Of a DNA stretch of 7,642 bases, positions 1 to 5,215 are shown piece by piece. This DNA comes from Gammaproteobacteria bacterium (GTDB lineage: Bacteria > Pseudomonadota > Gammaproteobacteria > Steroidobacterales > Woeseiaceae): positions 1-7,642 of the forward strand of contig QNFK01000072.1 in NCBI GenBank assembly GCA_003645495.1, given 5' to 3'. The position numbers were made by a program, and so were the translations under genes. Positions within the stretch are counted from its first letter, which is position 1. Every line of letters begins with the position of its first letter. The notes under the pieces were generated by a model. It saw only the letters and a program-made list of their open reading frames with translations, did not search any database and was not told the origin of the DNA.

Positions 1-1183
1 ATGTATCGTAGAGCTTGAATACGACTTCTCCCGGAATTTCTTTGCCTTTGAGTTTACTTATCGCGGACTCGAGAATTTCCATTCCCTGGTCAAGCGTTTC
101 TGCTAATCGATGTTCTTCCTTTTCGAGGACTTTCTCGACGTGTGCTTTGGCTTTGACCAGTTCCGGATAAGCGTCGCCCATCTCCTCGCACAGTGGTGCA
201 ACGAGTTTGTGAAAAAATGTTTCGTTTACGCCGAGTTTTTTGCCGTGCCGTATGGCGCGACGAATTATTCTTCTTAAGACATATCCCCGACCTTCATTTC
301 CCGGCAACACGCCATCGACGATCAGGAATGAGCAGGCGCGAATATGATCGACAATCACGTTTAGTGAACTTGAGCCATCGTTCTTGACGCCGATCAGTTT
401 TGCCGTGGCATCTATCAGGTTGGCAAACAGGTCAATTTCGTAATTACTGTGCACACCCTGCATAACTGCGGCAACTCGCTCTAGTCCCATGCCGGTGTCT
501 ACCGATGGTTTGGGCAGCGGCACCATCTCGCCGCTGGCAGAGCGGTCAAACTGCATGAAGACGAGATTCCAAATCTCGACGTAACGATCACCGTCCTCTT
601 CCGGTGATCCTGGCGGTCCGCCGGCGACGTCCGGGCCGTGATCGTAAAAAATTTCACTGCAGGGTCCACACGGGCCGGTATCACCCATGGCCCAGAAGTT
701 GTCTTTGGCACCCAAGCGCGAAAAGCGATCCGGGTCCACTTTCATGGTCTTGAGCCAGATGTCCGCCGCTTCGTCATCTTCCTCGAACACTGTTACCCAG
801 AGTTTTTCGGCGGGCAAACCCAGCGTCTCTGTCAGGAATTCCCAGGCGAGTTTTATGCCTTCTTCCTTGAAGTAGTCGCCAAAACTGAAATTGCCGAGCA
901 TCTCGAAGAAAGTGTGGTGCCTGGCGGTGTAGCCGACGTTTTCCAGGTCATTGTGTTTGCCGCCAGCTCGTACGCATCGCTGTGCGGACACAGCCCTGTT
1001 GTATTTGCGCTTGTCCTCGCCAAGAAATACGTCTTTGAACTGCACCATGCCGGCATTGGTGAAAAGCAACGTCGGATCGTTGCCCGGCACGAGCGGTGAG
1101 CTCGGGACGATTTCGTGGCCACGTTCGTGGAAGAAGTCCAGGAAGGCGCGGCGCAGGTCGTTGCTGGTCTTGGGTTTCGTCAT
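1..1183 (-). CDS. alaS: Alanyl-tRNA synthetase (AlaRS), N-terminal part, runs off the left edge
   Basis: Class II aminoacyl-tRNA synthetase that charges tRNA-Ala with alanine in the cytoplasm. The reverse strand is open without a stop from an ATG at 1183 to the window edge, giving 394 complete codons of a protein usually about 870 residues long. Visible landmarks are NDPTLLFTNAGM (residues 35-46, motif 1 region), RAGGKHNDLENVG (72-84) followed by TARHHTFFEMLGNFSFGDYF (motif 2 region), GDTGPCGPCSEI (167-178), SVDTGMGLER (227-236, with the conserved alanine-pocket Asp) and GRGYVLRRIIRRA (298-310, motif 3). The editing domain and C-Ala domain are outside the window. The start is secure: no ATG, GTG or TTG lies in frame between it and an upstream TAG at 1240-1238. 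No strong Shine-Dalgarno sequence is seen. It lies downstream of recX on the same strand, as in E. coli. Confidence 0.98.
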   Translation of the reverse strand, partial: MTKPKTSNDLRRAFLDFFHERGHEIVPSSPLVPGNDPTLLFTNAGMVQFKDVFLGEDKRKYNRAVSAQRCVRAGGKHNDLENVGYTARHHTFFEMLGNFSFGDYFKEEGIKLAWEFLTETLGLPAEKLWVTVFEEDDEAADIWLKTMKVDPDRFSRLGAKDNFWAMGDTGPCGPCSEIFYDHGPDVAGGPPGSPEEDGDRYVEIWNLVFMQFDRSASGEMVPLPKPSVDTGMGLERVAAVMQGVHSNYEIDLFANLIDATAKLIGVKNDGSSSLNVIVDHIRACSFLIVDGVLPGNEGRGYVLRRIIRRAIRHGKKLGVNETFFHKLVAPLCEEMGDAYPELVKAKAHVEKVLEKEEHRLAETLDQGMEILESAISKLKGKEIPGEVVFKLYDT

Positions 1184-1200
1184 TGTGGAATCGCCCGTGC

Positions 1201-1243
1201 CGATAGAACAATTTTCTCGAGAATTGAGGAAACGATTCTATCG
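1201..1243 (-). promoter_or_regulatory. Nested inverted repeat just upstream of alaS (candidate operator or leader hairpin)
   Basis: Outer arms CGATAGAA (1201-1208) and TTCTATCG (1236-1243) are a perfect 8-bp inverted repeat. Inside it, CAATT (1209-1213) and AATTG (1222-1226) form a second 5-bp pair. The centre holds the 10-bp perfect palindrome TTCTCGAGAA (1214-1223). The element ends 17 bases before the alaS ATG. On the minus strand a TAGAAT hexamer (1240-1235, five of six matches to a -10 box) overlaps one outer arm, but no acceptable -35 lies at the right distance, so I do not call a promoter. There is no following T-run, so it is not a normal intrinsic terminator for recX. E. coli AlaRS is known to repress its own gene by binding a palindrome near the promoter; a similar role here is inference. 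Confidence 0.45.
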
Positions 1244-1315
1244 TACGGCGGGCTCCTACAGTCTTCGTTTTGCTTGGGGGTGAGTCCTTGAAAGGCGCTA
1301 GTTTATAGGTAACTG

Positions 1316-1834
1316 CTAGTCATCACCATGCGTGGCGAGGGCCGCCTGGATGTGGTCCTGCTCGAAGCCGCGGTATTGCAGGAAGCGCATCTGGCGTGCT
1401 TTCTCCTTGAAGTCCCGGGGCTCGGCTGGGCCGAATTTCTTCAGGCGGACTTCGGTCGCCAGTTCCACCCAGTTCGCTGCGGAATCATCCAGCACGTCCT
1501 CAATCAATGCGTCATCGAGGCCGCGCTCCCCGAGATCGAGCCGTGTACGAACAGGCCCCTTGCCCTGACTGATGCGCGACTGGAGGAAACTCTCTGCAAA
1601 ACGGCGGTCGTCCTGCAGACCATCGTCGTGCAGTTGATCGACGGCACTCGCAGCGACGTCAGGCTCAAATCCGAACTGTGAGAGCTTCCTGTTAAGCTCC
1701 AGGCGGCCGTATTCGCGCCTGGCCAGGTAATCCATGGCCTTCTTGCGTGCCTCAACGGGATTGGAGAAACGATCGACCTCTTCCGGCAGGAAGAGGTCTG
1801 ACTCCATTTCGTTAATCGATTTAGCTTCACTCAC
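1316..1834 (-). CDS. recX: RecX, regulatory protein of RecA
   Basis: Small helical protein of 172 residues (E. coli RecX has 166) that binds RecA filaments and modulates or inhibits RecA recombinase and coprotease activity. Recognised from LARREYGRLELNRKL (37-51), DGLQDDRRFAESFLQSRIS (71-89) with the following QGKGP, and the C-terminal RFLQYRGF (150-157), which are the usual RecX helical-repeat signatures. The first 25 or so residues are acidic and variable. The chosen start is GTG at 1834, 8 bases after the recA stop, and gives the family length. The alternative is ATG at 1807 (Met10), which would shorten only the non-conserved end. Neither has a clear Shine-Dalgarno sequence, so translation may depend on ribosomes finishing recA. 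The gene order recA-recX-alaS is typical of gammaproteobacteria. Confidence 0.95.
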   Translation of the reverse strand: MSEAKSINEMESDLFLPEEVDRFSNPVEARKKAMDYLARREYGRLELNRKLSQFGFEPDVAASAVDQLHDDGLQDDRRFAESFLQSRISQGKGPVRTRLDLGERGLDDALIEDVLDDSAANWVELATEVRLKKFGPAEPRDFKEKARQMRFLQYRGFEQDHIQAALATHGDD

Positions 1835-1842
1835 GACACGAG

Positions 1843-2898
1843 CTAAGCCTGTTTCGCAACAGCCTCGTCTTCTTCCGCACTGTCTGGTGCTGCTTCTGTT
1901 GCGTTGGGATCCGGCAACAGCTTCGCACGAATTTTTGCTTCGATTTCAGCTGCAGTATCAGGATGCGCCTTCAGGTACTCGCGGACATTTTCCTTGCCCT
2001 GGCCAATGCGGTCTTTGCCATAGCTGTACCAGGAACCGGCTTTGTCAACAATGCCCTGCTCCACACCATGGTCGATGAGTTCACCCTCCCTGGAGATGCC
2101 GAAGCCGTACAGAATCTCGAATTCCGCCATTTTGAACGGCGGCGAGACCTTGTTTTTGACGACCTTCACGCGGGTCTGGTTGCCGATTATCTCGTCACCT
2201 TTCTTGATCGCGCCAATACGGCGGATGTCGAGACGAACCGACGCATAGAATTTCAGTGCGTTGCCGCCGGTCGTGGTTTCCGGGCTGCCAAACATGACAC
2301 CGATCTTCATGCGAATCTGGTTGATGAAGATCACCATTGTATTCGAGCGTTTGATGTTGCCGGTCAGCTTGCGCAGCGCCTGTGACATGAGACGAGCTTG
2401 CAGGCCCATGTGTGAATCACCCATTTCGCCCTCGATTTCAGCTTTCGGCGTCAATGCAGCAACCGAGTCAATGACGATGACATCAACCGCACCAGAGCGA
2501 ACCAGCATGTCGGTGATTTCCAACGCCTGTTCCCCGGTATCCGGCTGCGAGACGAGTAACTCGTCTACATTGACGCCGAGTTTTTCGGCATAGGCCGGAT
2601 CAAGCGCGTGCTCAGCATCAACGAATGCGGCAACCCCGCCCAACTTTTGTGCTTCGGCCACGACCTGCAGTGTCAGCGTCGTTTTACCGGATGACTCTGG
2701 CCCGTAGATCTCAACGACCCGGCCTCGCGGCAGCCCGCCTATACCCAGCGCCACATCAAGACCAATAGAGCCGGTCGATACTGTGTCCATTCCTTTGGCA
2801 GTCCCGGCATCACCGAGACGCATTACAGAACCTTTGCCAAACTGTTTTTCTATCTGGCCAAGAGCGGCAGCGAGTGCCTTTTTGCGATTTTCATCCAT
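1843..2898 (-). CDS. recA: RecA recombinase
   Basis: ATP-dependent DNA strand-exchange protein central to homologous recombination and to LexA cleavage in the SOS response. The 351 residues match the family length (E. coli 353). Visible are the N-terminal polymerisation helix (ENRKKALAAALGQIEKQFG), Walker A GPESSGKT (66-73), catalytic Glu in DAEHALDP (94-101), Walker B VIVIDS (140-145), the loop L1 region EGEMGDSHMGLQARLMSQAL (156-175), FINQIRMKIG (191-200), and loop L2 with GSPETTTGGNALKFYAS (204-220). The C-terminal domain ends in an acidic tail (AEEDEA), as expected. The ATG at 2898 is the only start: an in-frame TGA lies five codons upstream. No good Shine-Dalgarno is visible. The stop is TAG at 1845-1843, with recX 8 bases beyond. 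All catalytic residues look intact. Confidence 0.99.
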   Translation of the reverse strand: MDENRKKALAAALGQIEKQFGKGSVMRLGDAGTAKGMDTVSTGSIGLDVALGIGGLPRGRVVEIYGPESSGKTTLTLQVVAEAQKLGGVAAFVDAEHALDPAYAEKLGVNVDELLVSQPDTGEQALEITDMLVRSGAVDVIVIDSVAALTPKAEIEGEMGDSHMGLQARLMSQALRKLTGNIKRSNTMVIFINQIRMKIGVMFGSPETTTGGNALKFYASVRLDIRRIGAIKKGDEIIGNQTRVKVVKNKVSPPFKMAEFEILYGFGISREGELIDHGVEQGIVDKAGSWYSYGKDRIGQGKENVREYLKAHPDTAAEIEAKIRAKLLPDPNATEAAPDSAEEDEAVAKQA

Positions 2899-2914
2899 TA
2901 TTTGACGCCATCAT
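2891..2914 (-). other. Seven-codon upstream reading frame overlapping the recA start (probably fortuitous)
   Basis: Two consecutive ATG codons at 2914-2909 open a frame encoding MMASNNG and ending in TGA at 2893-2891. The stop falls 3 bases inside recA, so the short frame overlaps the recA start codon in another register. Ribosomes ending there could restart at the recA ATG. There is no Shine-Dalgarno sequence before it and a frame this short arises easily by chance, so it is noted rather than claimed as a gene. Confidence 0.15.
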
Positions 2915-2932
2915 GTAGGTAAAAAGAGTAAC

Positions 2933-2965
2933 GGCGATTATTTCACAAATCGCCGGGCAGGACAG
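2933..2965 (-). promoter_or_regulatory. Candidate recA promoter with a dyad over the -10 region
   Basis: Read on the minus strand, CTGTCC (2965-2960; three of six matches to a -35 box), a 17-base spacer and AATAAT (2942-2937; five of six matches to a -10 box) make a plausible sigma-70 promoter about 40 bases before the recA ATG. The perfect 7-bp inverted repeat GGCGATT (2933-2939) / AATCGCC (2948-2954), with an 8-base centre, covers the -10 and part of the spacer, where a repressor would block transcription. No CTG-N10-CAG SOS box with the usual CTGT/ACAG ends is present; only a CTGT half-site is seen in the -35. An alternative reading is a weak terminator for the upstream thpR operon: the stem is followed on the minus strand by five T's, but only after a 9-base gap. 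Confidence 0.35.
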
Positions 2966-2970
2966 GTGCT

Positions 2971-2989
2971 GCGAACTTGCAAAACTCGC
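2971..2989. repeat. Imperfect 19-bp palindrome in the thpR-recA gap
   Basis: GCGAACTTGCAAAACTCGC is symmetric at six of nine paired positions, with outer arms GCGA and TCGC and an inner TT/AA pair. It sits just upstream of the candidate recA -35 box. That is a reasonable place for a regulator site, but the match is modest and no known operator consensus was recognised. Confidence 0.2.
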
Positions 2990-3014
2990 CTTTGTATTAA
3001 GAATTGCACCGAAG

Positions 3015-3524
3015 TTATTGTTTCAGCACGCGGTACTGCACATCACCCCGGATTGAGATTGATTCCACGAGTTCAAAGTCGGACCACTGTAGCTCGACTG
3101 CGCGCGTGAGGCGGACTGGTGGAAATGTCCGGACTTTTCTGGCCGCCGTAATGTGGGGTCGATAGGTGCGCTCTTGTGGCGTGTAGCCGAATGGCAAAAG
3201 GGCCTGCTCGATCGATCTTACAAGGCGATCCAGCTCGGGTGGGATCGTCATTACATCCAGGCAGGCGATCTTGGGGCGTTGCCAGAAGGTCAGGCGATCA
3301 AATCTCAGCCTGATATTACCTGGCTCGATAATATCGACCGCAGCCAACAGGCCCGGTATGCGTTCCTCGGGAAATGTGCCGACATAGACCAGTGTGATAT
3401 GCCAGTTCCTGCGATCGACCGCGGTGCCCTCAACCGTTGTCAGCACCGGATTGATGGTGTCTCGCAGCAACTCACGTTGTCGCTCCGAGGGCCATAGTGC
3501 GAAAAAAAGTGTTTTGTCAGCCAC
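3015..3524 (-). CDS. thpR: RNA 2',3'-cyclic phosphodiesterase (ThpR / LigT, 2H phosphoesterase family)
   Basis: Member of the 2H phosphoesterase superfamily. Family enzymes hydrolyse 2',3'-cyclic phosphate RNA ends to 2'-phosphates and can ligate tRNA halves through 2'-5' bonds in vitro. Both catalytic HxT motifs are present: H42-I-T44 in WHITLVYVG and H124-I-T126 in YRPHITAARK. The N-terminal LFFALWPS and C-terminal YRVLKQ are also family-typical, and 169 residues is normal. Translation starts at a GTG (3524) that overlaps the pncC stop by 8 bases (GTGGCTGA). AGGGAG lies about 13 bases upstream, a rather long spacing, so coupling to pncC translation is likely. The cellular substrate is not known for most bacteria. 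The neighbouring pncC and recA mirror the cinA-ligT-recA operon of Deinococcus radiodurans. Confidence 0.93.
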   Translation of the reverse strand: MADKTLFFALWPSERQRELLRDTINPVLTTVEGTAVDRRNWHITLVYVGTFPEERIPGLLAAVDIIEPGNIRLRFDRLTFWQRPKIACLDVMTIPPELDRLVRSIEQALLPFGYTPQERTYRPHITAARKVRTFPPVRLTRAVELQWSDFELVESISIRGDVQYRVLKQ

Positions 3525-4026
3525 CGTTTACGAGCATCTCCCTTATTCCCTGTAGCGCCAGTATGACAGTACCTGAGCGAATTGCAGCGCGATCACCTTG
3601 CAAATTGTGCTGCTCGGCTTTGACCGTTATCTTCTGCCCTGCGCGCATTGCCCAGCCGAACCAGACAGTGCCGACAGGTTTTTCGTCAGTGCCGCCGTCG
3701 GGGCCCGCAACTCCGCTAACTGCAACGGAGAAATCCGCACCACTGAGGTTGAGTACGCCTGTTGCCATCTCCCTGACTACCGCTTCGCTCACCGCTCCAT
3801 GTTCGTTTATTGTTGCGGCAGCAACGCCGAGCATCAACTCTTTGGCGCCATTCGAGTAGCTGACAACACCGTAACCGAAACACTGTGAACTACCGCTGAT
3901 ATCTGTCAGTGACTTGGCTATCCAGCCACCCGTACAGGACTCTGCGGTCGACATACACTTGCCGGCAGTGATTAATTCGCTGACCAGTGCCGCAGCGAGA
4001 ACGGAAATCGGGTCACTGTCAGTCAT
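3517..4026 (-). CDS. pncC: Nicotinamide-nucleotide amidohydrolase PncC (stand-alone CinA C-terminal domain)
   Basis: Deamidates nicotinamide mononucleotide to nicotinic acid mononucleotide, recycling NMN made for instance by NAD-dependent DNA ligase, in the pyridine nucleotide cycle. The 169 residues match single-domain PncC proteins (E. coli YgaD, about 165) and contain no CinA N-terminal molybdopterin-binding-like domain. Signature segments are STAESCTGGWIAKSLTDISG (26-45) with the likely catalytic Ser30, VVSYSNGAK (54-62) with conserved Tyr57 and Lys62, and VAVSGVAGPDGGTDEKPVGT (101-120). The start is ATG at 4026, which overlaps the glycosyltransferase stop by 8 bases (ATGACTGA). Its own stop overlaps the thpR start by 8 bases. 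The three genes therefore almost certainly share a transcript. E. coli also has this gene directly before recA. Confidence 0.95.
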   Translation of the reverse strand: MTDSDPISVLAAALVSELITAGKCMSTAESCTGGWIAKSLTDISGSSQCFGYGVVSYSNGAKELMLGVAAATINEHGAVSEAVVREMATGVLNLSGADFSVAVSGVAGPDGGTDEKPVGTVWFGWAMRAGQKITVKAEQHNLQGDRAAIRSGTVILALQGIREMLVNGG

Positions 4027-5104
4027 TCAATAATGATTCGTACATTTCAATGTGACTTTCTACCATTGTGCCGACGGAAAATTCATCCTGCATGCGTTGC
4101 CGCCCTGCTTCGCCCAACTCCTGGCACATGTCCGGCTCCTCGATCATCAGCGCTATCGCCTTTTGTAACGTGCGTACGTCTCCTGGTTCAACGAGCACGC
4201 CGGTTTGACCATGAATTACGGCTTCCCTGGCCCCGGCGACATCGAATGCTACCACCGGCACGGCGGCAGCTGCGGCCTTTAACATGGCAACGCCGAGACC
4301 CTCCTGGGTTGCCGGATGGACCAACAGGTCGAAGCAGCCCAGATAGCTGTCCAGGTCTTCCCGGAAGCCAGCGAACTGCACGGTACCGCCCAGATTCAGT
4401 TGTGCGGCCAGGGCGCGCAGGTCCGCCTCGCCGCTGCCGCTACCGAAAACGACAACTCTGATTCCGGGGTGGGTGTCACGCAGGTTCGGAATAACATCAA
4501 ACAGGAAGCGATGTCCTTTACGGGGAATCAGTTGCGCAACCATTGCAATCGCAAAGTCGCCCGGGTCGATATCGAACGCTTCACGGAATGCTTCGCAGTC
4601 GGGAGTCAGGTTGATGTCGTCAACATTCACTGCGCTCCTGATAATGGTCACACGGTCCGGATTCAAGCCACTGTCATGCAGGGATAGCGCAACATTTTCA
4701 GAAATCGCGATGATGCGCTGAAACGGTCGATAACGGAGCTTTGCGAAAAATGATGCTTCCGGATTGTCGACGCGCCTGGAAATGATGGCCGGAATCCCCG
4801 CCATGCGGGCCGCCTGACCGCCGAGAAAGTCAGCGCCACGCCGGCTGTGGCAATGCACAACATCAGGCGTCTCTGCGATCAGCAGCTGCCGCAGTCGCCA
4901 GGCGAATTTGAGATCGAAGTCGCCACTACAAGGCAGGTTGATAACCCGCACGCCCCTTTCACGCGCCATTTTGTCGAGGCCAGATCCCGGCGGGCAAACC
5001 AGCAGTCCTTCAACATCGCGGGCTGCAAGGCCCTCCAGTAGCCACAATACCTGCTGTGCTCCGCCATAGAGATGGCGTCCGGTTTCTACGTGTACGATCT
5101 TCAT
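4019..5104 (-). CDS. GT4-type (GT-B fold) glycosyltransferase, substrate unknown
   Basis: Probable retaining glycosyltransferase of the GT4 family, which moves a sugar from a nucleotide donor to a glycan, lipid or other acceptor, usually at the cytoplasmic face of the inner membrane. From Met18 of the longest frame it is 361 residues. The N-terminal Rossmann domain begins MKIVHVETGRHLYGGAQQV with the glycine-rich acceptor-side loop. The C-terminal donor domain has AMVAQLIPRKGH (187-198), VVVFGSGSGE (217-226) and HPATQEGLGVAMLKAAAAA (263-281). In the EX7E motif the first Glu is E268 but the second position is Lys276 (AAG at 4279-4277). I chose ATG 5104 because conserved sequence starts there; ATG 5137 and TTG 5155 would add 11 or 17 non-conserved residues. 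No signal peptide or membrane segment is evident. It leads an overlapping series with pncC and thpR. Lipopolysaccharide or exopolysaccharide synthesis is possible but not shown. Confidence 0.9.
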   Translation of the reverse strand: MKIVHVETGRHLYGGAQQVLWLLEGLAARDVEGLLVCPPGSGLDKMARERGVRVINLPCSGDFDLKFAWRLRQLLIAETPDVVHCHSRRGADFLGGQAARMAGIPAIISRRVDNPEASFFAKLRYRPFQRIIAISENVALSLHDSGLNPDRVTIIRSAVNVDDINLTPDCEAFREAFDIDPGDFAIAMVAQLIPRKGHRFLFDVIPNLRDTHPGIRVVVFGSGSGEADLRALAAQLNLGGTVQFAGFREDLDSYLGCFDLLVHPATQEGLGVAMLKAAAAAVPVVAFDVAGAREAVIHGQTGVLVEPGDVRTLQKAIALMIEEPDMCQELGEAGRQRMQDEFSVGTMVESHIEMYESLLND

Positions 5105-5215
5105 CGGAGTGACTGGAGGACTCTCGTTCAGGGGCATCGACTTCGCATTTGGCAAAGGCTAGCATGGACTGCCTGTCTCGCCTTCGGCAATACCCAAAAT
5201 AACAATAAACAGATA
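5105..5215. promoter_or_regulatory. Divergent intergenic region between the glycosyltransferase series and mutS
   Basis: The 111 bases between the two divergent start codons should hold promoters for both directions. The part next to mutS (about 5190-5215) is A-rich and G-poor. I could not find a convincing -35/-10 pair for either gene: TTGGCA (5149-5154) is the best -35-like hexamer toward mutS but lacks a partner -10. No obvious Shine-Dalgarno sequence precedes the mutS ATG. No strong inverted repeat was seen. If the glycosyltransferase used its longer TTG start, the gap would shrink to 60 bases. Confidence 0.4.

Noticed and set aside
638..1099. 153-codon plus-strand frame opposite alaS
   Set aside because: Antisense to well-conserved AlaRS motifs and its sequence simply mirrors them; no independent evidence of coding.
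1235..1262. alaS promoter built on TAGAAT
   Set aside because: The -10-like hexamer is good, but hexamers 16 to 18 bases upstream show almost no match to TTGACA, so it was not called as a promoter.
1963..2385. 140-codon plus-strand frame opposite recA
   Set aside because: Shadow of the recA coding frame; no start signal or family resemblance.
2933..2954. Intrinsic terminator for the glycosyltransferase-pncC-thpR series
   Set aside because: The 7-bp stem is short and the five-T run on the minus strand begins only after about 9 bases, so it does not fit a normal terminator; kept as a regulatory dyad with this alternative noted.
3517..4026. pncC as a truncated cinA that lost its N-terminal domain
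   Set aside because: A length of 169 residues with its own ATG matches the common stand-alone PncC form, and the upstream DNA is an intact glycosyltransferase gene, not a decayed cinA 5' end.
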